Source: Myxocyprinus asiaticus
Lineage: Eukaryota; Chordata; Actinopteri; Cypriniformes; Catostomidae
Reading direction: 5' to 3'
DNA length: 64,000 nt
Assembly (NCBI RefSeq): GCF_019703515.2
Contig: NC_059368.1
Location: forward strand, 36,719,831 to 36,783,830
Position numbers and translations under genes: made by a program. Positions 13,914 to 25,218 of this stretch are shown piece after piece (position 1 is the stretch's first letter; each line of letters opens with the position of its first letter). The notes under the pieces were generated by a model. That model had not been told where the DNA came from. It ran no database searches and saw nothing but the letters and a program-made list of their open reading frames with translations.

Positions 13914-14228
13914 CTAAGAATCCTTGATCCGTTTAGTCTCATCCGACTTGGGTGGAATAATTTTGACATCAAAGGGAATAAAGAAATCTGCCAGTGCTTT
14001 GGCATCTTTTGGGTCAAGAGAATATTCCTGTGCCAGCTTCTCCAGAGTCCATGTTTTAGGCATGCTTTTGTGATTGTTCAGGGCAGTTAAAACTTCTACG
14101 AGGGACAGTTTGCCTTTTGGAACATCAGTAATATCACAGATACCATAGGGGTCACCCGGTAGACTGAACTTCAGCAGCTTGCGCTCGGTCTCCTGCTCGA
14201 CCTTCTTAACCGCATCAACTGCTTCACC
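13914..14228 (-). CDS. ndufaf4: ndufaf4 exon 3 (last coding exon, stop TAG)
   Basis: The acceptor TTGTAG lies before 14228; 104 codons and a TAG stop at 13916-13914 follow. It carries the family's strongest block, [18 protein letters not shown], followed by W and the LEKLAQEY helix, and ends [12 protein letters not shown] plus a basic tail. It is open throughout. Confidence 0.88.
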   Translation of the reverse strand, partial: GEAVDAVKKVEQETERKLLKFSLPGDPYGICDITDVPKGKLSLVEVLTALNNHKSMPKTWTLEKLAQEYSLDPKDAKALADFFIPFDVKIIPPKSDETKRIKDS

Positions 14229-17200
14229 CTACAAGCAAAGCATTATAGCACAGATTCAGTCACACCAGCAGAGGGCAGTGTCCTAGAACAGCCTGACTAT
14301 CGTGCGGAGATGATTGCAAATGAAGAGGGAAGCAGTGGTTTTATTGTTTACAAAAAACATAATATAATTGGAATTATTTTAAGTCTCTAAAACAAACCAA
14401 AAATAAAAGATGACCTAAAATTATTTTTAGGTTTTGATACAGAGTATATTATAACATTTTAAACTTTAACAACCCTCCTTCATTAACCTTCCTATTGTCT
14501 TAAGAAACTGCACCCTCCTTTTGTTCTTCGGTCATTTTTGACCCATATAGAAAACTAAAGACCCCCTTACAATAATCTTTTTTATTGTGGTTCCAGTGTA
14601 TAATGATAGGGAAAAAATTAAATATACTAAATATTAATGGAGTAAAATAATTTGTAAAGAATAATTATAATAATAATAATATTATAACATCAGCCAAGGA
14701 TGTCTCAATTTACTATTATTTCAATAACTTTCGGCAGTTTTAAATATCTAAACTAAGGATGTCCCGATACTGGTATGGTATCAGAATCTGGTCCAATAAT
14801 ATACTCATGTGTAATCATGTTCGAAAAATGCTCAGACGCCAAAAACTGTTACCCTCTGATGTACAAATGTCATTACGTAAACATTCAGCGCACAAATTAA
14901 AGTCATGTCATAGTGAGGCTGCATTTAATGAGATAAATATATAGTCTTCATTTGTTGCGTGTTTTAACTGTGAGCACTTGTGAATGTGTTAAGCCAGTGT
15001 TGTGCCGACACCGGCTGCTTTTAATTTCCTTGGCTCATATACAGAAATCACTATTATGAGCATTGCGTGCTCTGTTTGCAGCAGATGACAGCGAGCACAG
15101 AGGTAATTCACTTTGTAGTGCAAGGCACATACAGACTACATATTTATTTAATTAAATAGCAGTCTTTTGAAACATAAGAGCGCAACAGTCAGGTTCCGGA
15201 AGTAAAAATCCCATTAATTTCTTCCATTGGCCAATTTATTAATTACGATAACTTATGAACCTTAAAGACAGACCTACTGTGAGCTCAGAGCTTGTTCATT
15301 GATGGTATATTCTTCTGATGAGGCCATTGGTCCACGATTTTTTTTAAATCGTGTTTAATAGTGGAATTTTTGGTGAACAACTACACTACCCATGGTGCAG
15401 CAGAGAAAGCTTCACCAGTCAAAGAAGAGAATCGCGACCAACACCGAGTTGGTCTCCCTTCACCCTCAGACTGCTTATGCATTTGTATTGGAATACGTTG
15501 CAAAAAACCTTACATGTATTGTTTCTATACTTATAATCAACAGCCTAAAATCAATAGTTTTATATATTTCCACTATTTTTAATTCAATTACGTCATTCGC
15601 AATGCTTCATAGGATTGTAGTTTGTGTCCTTGTGAAAGATAGCAAGTCCACAATCTTGTACCTTTTGTATTACATTTTGTAATGTTGTGATTTACCTTGG
15701 AGCTGGTTAGTTTGGTTCATGGCTTAAACCTCTTTTAAGAAGGATTTTACGAAAAGCCTATGGAAAAATGTAATGGGAAAAAATACCAGGCAGCTGAAAA
15801 AGTTGGCAGACACTGTTGCACTCTATAATCACTTTCGGTCATGTAGCAACCTGCTTTTCTGGTAGTGAGAAGCTACCATCAAAAACAAACAGAAATTGAA
15901 AGGGCTTCAAAATAAAAGCTCTGCCAAAATAAAACCTCAATTTCAATGGAAAAAGACAGAAATATATCATAACTGTAACTACTACTAATAGTAATAAATC
16001 AATAGTAATTGTAATATATTTAAGCAATATCTCACATCTGTGATGCTCTGTTATGCAGCACTTTGACCAAAAATAACTCATGTTAGTAAACTTATTTACT
16101 GACATATTACCTGTTCAAAACTGTAAAAAAAAAAAAAAAAAGTGTGTTTGCACAAACCCCGTTTGAGAGGAAAGTATGCAATTATTGGGAAAGATGCAGT
16201 AGCCAGTTGAACAGGTGGGGAAGCTAGAGAACAGTATGGGGCTAGGGGCTAAATCTGAGAAAATATTAAATAGTTTTAGGTCAAATTTGATTCATAAATG
16301 TACAAAAAAATATATATATATTTAAAGCTGTATAAAGTCTGAAGGTGAAAGACCACAACTGGTTCTTCCCATACGGGTAAAAATTGTTTTAAATACTTTT
16401 TTTTTCTCTGAATCAATTATATACAAATTATTTTATTTGTTTTGATGGTCTTGACAAAGTCCCAACCGGACTGGTATATAACTGGTTCCGGTACCAAACA
16501 CTATGCTGTATTTCTAACGTATTCTTTACCTGTGCCAGTTCAAAAATGACCTTAAAACAATAGGTGGGTTAATGTGAAAATGCCACTAGAGTGATAATAC
16601 TAGACGGCCCTGAGAAATGTAACGTTAATTATATTTAAATGATATCAGTTAACGCAATAACTTTGGCAGCCCTGAAATAATAATACTAAAATAAAACTAC
16701 ATACAGTATAATAAAACACTGGGGAAAAAACTAAAACAAACAGAGTAAAAACTAACAAAAACTAGAACTAAATTCAAAGGACAAGTTGAAAATAAAATAG
16801 AAACTAATTACAATAAAATAAAAATAAACTGTAAGCATGTAGGGTATTGCAGTGCTTTATAATACAATTTTAAAAGTCATGTCAAGTGATCTGAACTTCA
16901 AACCTGCATCACAGGATCTTTAGACTCCACATACACATCCTTCAGCATGGACAGAAGTGGATCATTCCTCTGGTGAATGTCTTTTGTGATGTTTGTGTCT
17001 GGCACAGAAACACATCTTTATGGGTTACAATATGCAGAAGCTTGTATAACTAGCCATCTCATTTAAAGCAGTCAGCAGGCTAATTAGCATGGCTAATTAA
17101 GATTTTTGTACCACGTACATGCAATGGAAATTAGGCAGATGACACCTCAATTAATTTAAACATTGGCTACTACACTTCACAACTGTTCAGTCACTTTTTG

Positions 17201-17535
17201 AGGGGTCAATAAGTAATAATAATAATATAATATAATTATTAATAATAATAAGTCAATAATTTGTTATTAGTCAATAAGCATTCTTAACAGCTTACACCGT
17301 CTCGGTTGTGTTTATGCATATAAATCAAATGCTTCTTTTCTAAAGACATCAGTTTAGCACAATCTCTATTTGATACAGTTCATGCTCTGAAATGCTGTCT
17401 CACCCGCTTTATTTGGTCGAGGAACACTGCTGTTGGATGTCGCGGTGCTGCTAATGGTTTTGATTTGCTTATTTCTCGATAAGCGCGATTCTCTAAATTA
17501 AAGTTCCTAAATATGCGTGCTACTCTTGCGCCCAT
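13914..17535 (-). CDS. ndufaf4: NADH dehydrogenase complex I assembly factor 4, three exons, frame broken in exon 1
   Basis: Seen: three exons on the minus strand (17404-17535, 16904-16998, 13914-14228) with GT-AG borders. They translate to a small protein whose start ([20 protein letters not shown]), middle ([14 protein letters not shown]) and end ([18 protein letters not shown], then [14 protein letters not shown]) match vertebrate NDUFAF4 as I remember it. Expected length is about 180 residues; human is 175. Known: NDUFAF4 is a mitochondrial protein needed to assemble respiratory complex I, working with NDUFAF3. Odd: exon 1 is 132 nt and ends in phase 0, but exon 2 must be entered with two bases of a split codon. 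In the annotated frame the protein would stop soon after entering exon 2. A one-base deletion in the CAACAGCAG stretch near 17430 explains this. It could be an assembly error or a decaying duplicate. The family call is firm; functionality is not. Confidence 0.85.
14487..16568. mobile_element. piggyBac-like element in ndufaf4 intron 2
   Basis: TTAA flanks both sides (14483-14486 and 16569-16572). The ends CCTTCCTATTGTCTTAAG and, inverted, CCCACCTATTGTTTTAAG match at 15 of 18 positions. TTAA target duplication is the piggyBac hallmark. The 2.1-kb interior has no transposase frame and appears to hold further insertions, so it is non-autonomous. Confidence 0.68.
16904..16998 (-). CDS. ndufaf4: ndufaf4 exon 2
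   Basis: The acceptor is TGCCAG before 16998 and the donor CAG|GTTTGA after 16904. The 95 nt are two bases of a split codon plus 31 codons, including the conserved [18 protein letters not shown]. It leaves in phase 0, matching exon 3. The donor is weak at its fourth to sixth bases. Confidence 0.85.
17404..17535 (-). CDS. ndufaf4: ndufaf4 exon 1 (start codon, apparent 1-nt deletion)
   Basis: ATG occupies 17535-17533 and the donor is CGG|GTGAGA at 17403. The first 35 codons give the conserved N terminus ending APRHPT. After that the in-frame reading (AVFLDQIKR) looks wrong. The frame one base over reads SSVPRPNKA and then completes a GAC codon across the splice into TNITKD, the frame exon 2 needs. 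The simplest reading is one missing base in exon 1. Confidence 0.8.
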
Positions 17536-17697
17536 GTCTGGCATCTCTACACCGAGTACACGCTTCTAGCTCTTATTCTTCTGTCTTTACCAGGTACAGT
17601 CTGCTCACTACTGCCCACCACTGGCTGATTCGTCTAATCAACGCATGGAACCTAACACTAAATATTAAATACTGCATACTAAGCAAATGCCTACCAT

Positions 17698-17727
17698 TTT
17701 TTTTTATTTTTTTTTTTTTTTTTTTTT
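17698..17727. repeat. Poly-T tract upstream of ndufaf4
   Basis: About 30 nearly uninterrupted T about 165 nt upstream of the ndufaf4 ATG. Simple sequence, or the tail of a reverse-inserted retroposon with no recognisable body. Confidence 0.6.
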
Positions 17728-17862
17728 TATAGGGAATTAAAAAATATATATTATACATACATTATAAGTTTGACATATACATGACATTGGAGTAAGTTTT
17801 GTTTTCGAATCACATATGAGTCATTCATTATAATTATGCAGTTGGCTTACACACTGTATGCC

Positions 17863-19168
17863 TTAAAGGGATATTTCACCCAAAAATGAAAATTCTCTCA
17901 TCATTTACTCACCCTCATGCCATCCCAGATGTTTTCATCTGCAGAACACAAACAACGATTTTTAGAAGTATATCTCAGCTCTGTAGGTCCATACAAGCGT
18001 GGATGGTGGCCGGAACTTTGAAGCTTCAAAAAGCACATAAATGCACCAATAAAGTAATCCAAACGATTCCAGTGGTTAAATCCATGTCTTTAGAGTCCAT
18101 ATGGCAGGTGTGGGTGGGAAACAGATCAATATTTAAAGGAATATTCCGGGTTCAATACAAGTTAAGCTTAATATGACAGCATTTATGGTAGAATGTTAAT
18201 TACCACAAGAACAATTTTCAACTCGTCCCTCCATTTTCTTTAAATAACGCAAAAACTGAGTTTAGGCGTTACAATGGAAGTGAATGGGGCCAATATTTGG
18301 AGGGTTTAAAAGCAGAAATGTGAAGCTTAAAATTTTTGAAAGCACATACAATAATTATTCTGTTAAAACGTGAGTATTTTGAGCTGTAAATTTGTTAAAA
18401 TCCTCATATTTGTGGCCGTTTTAAGGATTGAGGGTTTATGGTGATACATCACCATGGCAACGAAATTGTAAAATTGGATATAACTTTACACAGAAAAGGT
18501 TAGCAAGCAATTATATCACACTAAAATCATGTTAACACGCATATTGTTTACGTCTTGTGGCTAAACTTTTAAAACAGTGAGTGCATTAAGGTTTATTATC
18601 TGGCCCTATTCACTTCCATTGTAAGTGCGTCACTGTAAACCAGATTTTTGCTTTTTTAAAGAAAACGAGCAACGAGTCGAAATTATTTTTTGTGGTAATC
18701 AACATTATGCCATCAATGCTGTCGATTGAGCTTAACTTGTATTGAACCCAGAATATTCCTTTAAGTCCTTTTTTACTATAAATACTCATCCCTGCCCAGT
18801 AGTTAGCGATATGCACGAAGAATGCGAATCACCAAAAACAAAAGAATAAGAATGCTTAAGAGAGAAGAGTGCTGTCTGAAAGTGATTTATAGACTTACTG
18901 ATGTTTCTCACCCACACCTTTCACATCACTTCTGAAGTCATGGATTTAACCACTGGAGTCATATGGAGTACTTTTATGTTTCCTTTATGTGCTTTTTGGA
19001 GCTTCAAAGTTTTGGTCACCATTCACTTGCATTGTATGGACCTACAGAGCTGAGATATTCTTCTAAAAATCTTTGTGTTCAGCAGAAGAAAGAAAGTCAC
19101 ACATCTGGGATGGCATGAGGGTGAGTAAATGATGAGAGAATTTTCATTTTTGGGTGAACTATCCCTTT
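17863..19168. mobile_element. MITE of the TCACCCTCATG family, interrupted by a second MITE
   Basis: The left end TTAAAGGGATATTTCACCC and the right end GGGTGAACTATCCCTTTT are inverted. Both are followed inward by the family phrase TTTACTCACCCTCATGCCAT or its complement. The middle (18136-18761) is another element. Five more copies or part copies lie in this window. Confidence 0.8.
18136..18761. mobile_element. TA-inserting MITE nested in the element above
   Basis: 626 bp with ends AAGGAATATTCCGGGTTCAA and its near-perfect inverse (one mismatch over about 33 bp). TA is duplicated at 18134-18135 and 18762-18763. Removing it restores TATTTAAGTCC, the sequence seen uninterrupted in a sister copy at about 33050. 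A part copy is at about 36142. Confidence 0.85.
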
Positions 19169-19292
19169 TTTTCTAACATGAAAAACTGGTGATTTATTTA
19201 GAAATTGGGGAGAGCTGGACACATTCTCTCACACTGTCTACTTAAGTGAATATTTCTCAGGGTAGGTTTATTTTTGAAAGTCAATTTCTGCA

Positions 19293-20088
19293 CAGTGCCT
19301 ATAAAAAGTTGAGTATAAATACACCTGTCTCTGGAAGGTCCACTTACTGGTGAGTTCTTGAGAAAAACAACACCATGAAGACAAAAGAACACTCCAAGCA
19401 AATCCACGAAAAGGTTATTGATAAACATAAATCAGTGGATGGATACAAGGAAATTTCCAAGTCCCTGAATATCCATCAGAGTAATGTGAAGTCAATAATT
19501 AATTAAGAAATGGAAAAAGTAGGCACAGCAGTAAATCTGCCTAGAGCAGGCCGTCCTCAAATGCTGAGTGACTGTGCAAGAAGAGGACTAATGAGGGAGG
19601 CCACCAAGATACCTATAACTCCTCTGAAGGACATACAAGCTTCAGTGGCTGAGATGGGAGAGACTGTGCATACAACAACTGTTGCCTGGGTTCTTCATCA
19701 GTCACAGCTTTATAGGAGAGTGGCAAAGAGAAATCCACTATCGAAAAAAAGAAGGCATGTGGGAGACTCTGAAGTCAGCTGGAAGAAGGTTCTATGGTCT
19801 AATGAGACCGAAATGGAGCTTTTAGGCCATCAAACCAGACGCTATGTTTGGCGCGAACCAAACACTGCACATTATCACAAATACACCATCTCCACCCTGA
19901 AGCATGGTGGTGGTAGCATCATGCTGTGGAGATGCATCTCTGCATCAGGCCCTGGAAGGCTTGTAAAGGTAGAGAGTAAAAAGAATGCTGCAAAATACAG
20001 AGAAATCCTGGAGGAAAACCTGATGCAGTCTGCAAGAGAACTGAGACTTGGGAAAAGATTTGTTTTCCAGCAAGGCAACAGGTGCTTT
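19293..20088 (+). mobile_element. Truncated Tc1-like transposon with broken transposase
   Basis: The left tip CAGTGCCTATAAAAAG is kept, followed soon by MKTKEHSKQIHEKVIDKH (19375), a frameshift near 19500, then an open stretch (VNLPRAGRPQML, KVLWSNETEMELLGH, GGGSIMLW) to 20088, where the transposase stops in FVFQQGN. The first catalytic Asp is Asn (WSNETE), the second Gly, and the third is absent. No right end was found. Confidence 0.82.
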
Positions 20089-21100
20089 TTTAATCTTCTC
20101 TAATCGAAATGTTTAAACAAAACATGTTTTCGGGAGCAATGGCTTAATTTAGGTCTTCATTTTACATGGTAATAGGGATCCTGTTAAAGGGGAACCCAAT
20201 ATTTTTTCCCTCAGTATAACTTGCGATTCTGAAACATACACTGATCAGCCACAACATTAAAACCACTGACAGGTGAAGTGAATAACATATATTATCTCGT
20301 TACAATGGCACCTGTTAAGGGTGGGATATATTAGGCAGCAAGTGAACAGTCAGTTCTTGAATTTCGTGTGTTGGAAGCAGGAACAATGGGCAAGTGTAAG
20401 GATCTGAGTGACTTTGACAAGGGCCAAATTGTGATGGCTAACCCTGGTGTTCTGTTCATTCGGGTGCATTCTCATACTGTTTGGGGTCAAATTTGACCCC
20501 AGACAATAATGTGTAATTTTGTACCCAACTCATGTAATTTTTTCAAACAAATGCAGTTTCACTCACTTTACTAATTTATTAATTATGAAGTTGTACGGGG
20601 GGGATGGGGGTTATTTTTTTATTTTTGTTGTTGTTTTTTTTACCTTATTTGCCTCAGAATTACTAAACTACACCATTAATTTTCATATAAAAGAACATTT
20701 TTATGTTACATTCACTTCAGTGAAGATCTAGGTTATTCAGTTTTATTCATAGAGAAAAAAATAAAATATTTGTCATGCTTTAGGGGCAGATTTCTGCCAT
20801 CTGCTGGAAAACATTTTTTTAATTTTTTTTATTTTATTTTTTATAAACATTACATGAAATTACAACTATAACCAGTAGATGGCTGCAGAGGTCCACTCAT
20901 TTGCCTGGTAGCAAATTGATTTTTATTTTTATTTTCTCAAGTTCACAACTTATCACAAGTTATGCATTTGGATATATATTTGGACATTCAAAAATCACTA
21001 TTTTTGTCAAAGTTTAGCTTTTTTTTTTTTTTTAAGTGTCAATATTTGCAGTGATGCCACATTATGATTACTGACCATGGTGTTACAAAGAGAAAACTTA

Positions 21101-21747
21101 GGGTAAGTTTACACGACAACGATGTACTAAAAATGGAAAAGTTTTTCCTTTGCGTTTATGAAAAGTTTCACGTACAGACGACAACGTTGTCAAAATGATC
21201 CCCGTTCACACGTATCTGCGAAAACGACTAAAAACGCTGTATTATGCATGCCAGGCCAGTAGTTGGCGATGTCACTTTATAAAGAAACACTACGCGCCTG
21301 CACACGTAAGCATTCTTCCACAGAGCGGTGAATACAAACAATGAAGATGGCGAAAGCATCGAGCAATTTTGTCTGGACGGACGATGAGGTTGCTTTATTA
21401 CTACAAGTGACCCTGGACTATAAAGCACGCCACCTTTTTAAGGACTCCAACTGGTGATCTCATGTTGGTCTGTTCGCCCTGGAGGTAAGGGCGAAGTTCT
21501 CAGAGTTCATGCCTATAGACTGGACACGTAATATGCGCGCATGATGTCATCGTTTTCACAAATTCGCGTTTTTGTATGATTACACGGAGACGATAAAGGC
21601 ATCGTTTTCAAAAACTTGCAATTTGAAACCCGTTTTCAAAAGTTTGCGTTATCAGGCCCCAAAATGCCGTTGCCATGTAAACGAACAGCCAAAACGCATA
21701 AAAAGTTTTCCGTTTTTAGTTGAAAACGTTGTCGTGTAAACGGCCCC
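21101..21747. mobile_element. PIF/Harbinger-like MITE nested in the insertion
   Basis: Ends GGGTAAGTTTACACGACAAC and, inverted, GGGGCCGTTTACACGACAAC. TTA is duplicated at 21098-21100 and 21748-21750, as PIF/Harbinger elements do. An internal remnant at 21342-21420 reads MKMAKASSNFVWTDDEVALL, like the Myb/SANT-type DNA-binding proteins of fish Harbinger elements, then stops. Confidence 0.72.
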
Positions 21748-22018
21748 TTAGAGTAAGATTTTTGTTACCTATCATTTATTTCAAACATCCCAATTCAACT
21801 CAATAACTCAAAAAAAAAAAAGTCAACAAAACCAACAGCAATAAACAGAAATGAACAGGAGTGATCAGTGATAATTTATTTAGTGTACACACAGTACTTT
21901 TTGCAATGGCAAACAATTCTGAAAATTCAGTGAACTGAACAGCAATAATGAGCAGTGACAAATAAATTATTCACACATGGCAGAAGGTTGTGAATACGGT
22001 TTGAGCCTTACAGATGTG

Positions 22019-22019
<1 letters not shown>

Positions 22020-22052
<33 letters not shown>

Positions 22053-22187
22053 TTCTCCATTGTGGATGTGTTGTGGCCTCACCACTTCATTTCTCTGTGT
22101 GTTCTGCATTGTGGCTGATATTATTCAACAAATTCTATAAAAAATGCTCTCTGTTATAGTGTCACCTATTCATACCTGTGTATGATT

Positions 22188-22228
<41 letters not shown>

Positions 22229-22230
22229 CA
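22020..22230. repeat. (CT)n/(GT)n and (GT)n/(GA)n microsatellites
   Basis: TCTCTC..TGTGTG at 22020-22052 and TGTGTG..GAGAGA at 22187-22228, separated by related sequence (TTCTGCATTGTGGCTGAT occurs twice nearby). This suggests a local duplication of a microsatellite-bearing unit. Confidence 0.7.
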
Positions 22231-22831
22231 TGTGCGTTCCGCATTGTGGATGTGTTATAGTATCACCCCTTCATTATGTGTTCTGCATTGTGGCTGATTT
22301 ATTGATTGTATCGTCTGTTTTATCGTCTCCCCCATTCATCTCCTATGTGGGGTCAAATCTGACCCCAAACAGTAAGAGTGTGAGTATTTTTGTCACACCA
22401 CCACAACACCAGATTCCAGCCCAATTATTTGTGTGTGTGTACAGATAGCAAATATAGGAAATGTAACAAGATTTCTTTTTTAAAGCAGCAAAGTTCAAAA
22501 GGGGTCAAAATTTACCCCTTTTGTACATAAAGCCTTGACGACTGGGTCAGAACATCTCCAAAACGGCAGGTATTGTGGGGTGTTCCCGGTATGCAGTGGT
22601 TAGTACCTACCAAAAGTGGTCCAAGGAAGGACAACCGGTGAACCGGCAACAGGGTCATGGGCGCCCAAGGCTCACTGATGTGTGTGGGGAGCGAAGGCTA
22701 GCCTGTCTGGTCCGAACCCACAAAAGAGCTACTGTAGCACAAAGTGCTGAAAAATGTATTGCTGGCCATGATAGAAAGGTGTCAGAACACACAGTGCATC
22801 GCAGCTTGCTGCTTGTGGGGTTGCTGCAGAA

Positions 22832-22994
22832 TAATACTCGCTTAATCTCAGTAACCGCCCTGTTATTGGACGCTTTCACTCATGGATTAAATAAATAAAG
22901 TCTGACTGTAAATAATGAATTTCTACAATGGCATTGGTTATAGAAAAGTTGTTGTGTTTGAATGATGCTGCAGCCACAGTATGAGTCCAAAACG
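22832..22994. repeat. Dispersed repeat copy 1 (ACTCGCTTAATCTCAG family)
   Basis: Shares ACTCGCTTAATCTCAG, TTTCACTCATGGATTAAAT and GTGTTTGAATGATGC with 24170-24310, and in reverse with 49830-49960. It directly abuts the truncated Tc1 at 22829. Confidence 0.65.
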
Positions 22995-24009
22995 GCACGA
23001 ACAAAACACACCTTAAAATAGGCAACTATATCTTGCAACTATATAAATAACCAAGTAAGTAATAATAAAAAAGTTTGAGTGGCTGAGCTTGATCAGAGCA
23101 TATCTTCAAAACTTACATGAGTTCAAAGATACTGCATAAGAGGAATAACCCATATTGCTTGCTGTCTAGTAATATTGTCAAATATATCAGGATGAGATGA
23201 TTAGACTGTTTCTTAAAAATGAGGTTTCAACAATTTTCCCCCAACTCAACCTCCAATATTTGTGATCCACTGAAAATGAATATGTAACTGCATTAACAAG
23301 TTTCGCCAGAGGGAGGCAGTAAAGCATTAGTAATGCAAACTACTCACCTAATTTGAAGCTAATGTGCCCATTTTGTTTGGTATTTCTTTATGTATTTATT
23401 ACATTTTATTTATTAAAATCACTTGAAATTGGTACTTTAAGCTTAAACACTTAAAACAGTTTGGAATACAATGAACAAATCAACTGAAAATGTAGCCCAC
23501 CTCTGGAACATCTGCTATGGCCTCACCTTTTCACCTCTCAAGAGTTTGTATCCTTGAAATTGTAACAAGTTTCCTGTTTTCTTACCCCTTCAATTGTGTG
23601 CTGTGTTTATATTTTTAAAATGAGATGACCACTACTGTAGTTGGGAAGGAAAATCATCATCTTACAAAATACTATTTTAACCACCAATTACGCCACATTG
23701 AAATACATTGTGTCGTGTGATATCATGGGACACAATTGAAGTGAATAACAAAATAGCAAGGATGTAACCAGTTTATGTTTCATTTAATATATTTTTACTA
23801 ACTGTATGTACTGTAACTGTATGCTTACTAACTCTCATGTAAGACTCACTGCAGAGTCAGACAAACAAAATGACACCCAAATCGATATTTTACATCTTCA
23901 GAACCATTTGATTTGGCATTTAATTCTGAAGAGATTTGATTGTTTTAACGGAAGTTATTTTAAATGGCAGGAATACTCTTGAATCTGTTATATGTGCATT
24001 CAGTAATTT
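22995..24009. other. Intergenic, nothing recognised
   Basis: AT-rich unique-looking sequence with no exon, RNA gene or element terminus that I can support. Confidence 0.4.
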
Positions 24010-24335
24010 ATTTGAATAGTAATTTTGAAACATATGTATAAAAACATGACCACTCATGTGAGATGAAGAGTTCAGTCATATCAGTAACCTTATAAAAGCT
24101 CTTTTATTCTACATGGGGAGGGGCACCTCATGGGGGCAGCCATGTTAGAATCACATGACCAGCTGAATACCACTCGCTTAATCTCAGAAACTGCCATGTT
24201 ATTGAACACTTTCGCTCATGGATTAAATTAATCCTATGTTACCGTGCATATTGAATTTCTACAACGGCATCTGTAACTGAAAACAACTGTGTTTGAATGA
24301 TGCAGCATCCAGGCCAGTAGGTGTCACTGTAAGCC
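24010..24335. repeat. Dispersed repeat copy 2 (ACTCGCTTAATCTCAG family)
   Basis: Carries CATATCAGTAACCTTATAAA, TCTACATGGGGAGGGGCAC and GGGGGCAGCCATGTT, then the same tail as the copy at 22832. The reverse-strand copy is at 49800-50165, and a relative is the right half of 39321-40377. Confidence 0.7.
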
Positions 24336-25164
24336 CTTTAAATTTTCATACTGACCTTTCATGCTTCTAAGAACATTCATAGTGGTGGCACACCTGGGTT
24401 CCCACACATTTTGACCAATGAATTTCCAAGACTTTTCCAGTCGTTTGTGATTACTGATAATACATTTGTTATAATTTTACAGCTAAATATTTTAGAGCTG
24501 AACATATGGCTTTTCCATGAATTTTTAAGATTTTGCACATTTCCAGGCTTGGGAATCAAAATCTTAAATTTTAAATTTCCCAGACATTTCAAGGGTTTCC
24601 ATGATCATGGAAAATGTTACACGTATTGTGGTAAGTTCTGTGTCTGTCACTACATGTCATTCTAAAATGTCTGTGTCTGGAGCTGAAATTTTGTATTACT
24701 CTTGTACTGATACATTTTCATGACAGAAAAATGCTAAACAATGCAACAGGACATTTTTGTGGTTGTCTTTTAATTAGCAAGAGTATAAAACAACACCCAA
24801 AAATATACTTTGATTGAACATATATACATTTTACACATATTTTGTGATGAAAGTAAGTCCATGTTGTTACCAAATGTGCATAGCTTGCAGTGTATCTGGA
24901 TAATAGTGGCTAGCCATGGAGAGTCCCACAAGACATTTTACAAATGTAAACTTTATAATAAAGCTCCACAGAAGCTTTTGATTGGAGGTGGATTGGCTAA
25001 TTTTGCATTAAAATAAAAATAAAAATAAAATAAAAAATCTTGCAATTCCTATTTGGAATCAGCTTTTCTCAGACAACTGTTTGCTAACACTGGCTCAGTA
25101 TGAGGTGTACTGGATAAACTGCAGCAACACTGCATTGTGGAGAAGGCATATCATTCCATCTAAC

Positions 25165-25210
25165 TGTCTCACAGTGATGATGTAAGCACTTTGCCTGTGA
25201 GCAGGAAAAA
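25165..25210. repeat. Diverged copy of the dse stop-codon region
   Basis: 46 nt here align in the same orientation to 25930-25975 with about 7 mismatches. The minus-strand reading keeps SCSQ, as in dse, but the stop codon has become TTA. It lies outside the dse reading frame. See findings. Confidence 0.6.
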
Positions 25211-25218
25211 TGTCTGAC

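Larger units (their letters stand above)
20441..22536. mobile_element. Unclassified insertion with GGGGTCAAATTTGACCCC palindromes
   Basis: Sits inside the Tc1 element above. Near its left edge is the perfect 18-bp palindrome GGGGTCAAATTTGACCCC (20483-20500). A near copy is at about 22351-22368 and a weaker one at about 22500. CTGGTGTT plus ACTGTTTGGGGTCA at the left recur inverted at about 22354-22412, suggesting imperfect terminal repeats. No target duplication or long frame seen. Confidence 0.5.
20239..22829 (+). mobile_element. Tc1-like element split by a 2.1-kb insertion
   Basis: The left part, 20239-20440, has the inverted-repeat tip (CACTGATCAGCCACAAC), a short leader and a transposase start ([18 protein letters not shown]). 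The coding sense resumes at 22537 with GACGACTGGGTCAGAACATC and runs, with several stops, to about 22829. Joined, the two edges give the ATGGCTAGACGACTGGG expected for this family. The right end is missing. Confidence 0.75.

Noticed and set aside
17886..18176. 96-codon plus-strand frame at the left end of the MITE
   Set aside because: It reads across two nested MITEs, and the same words recur in non-coding copies of the family.
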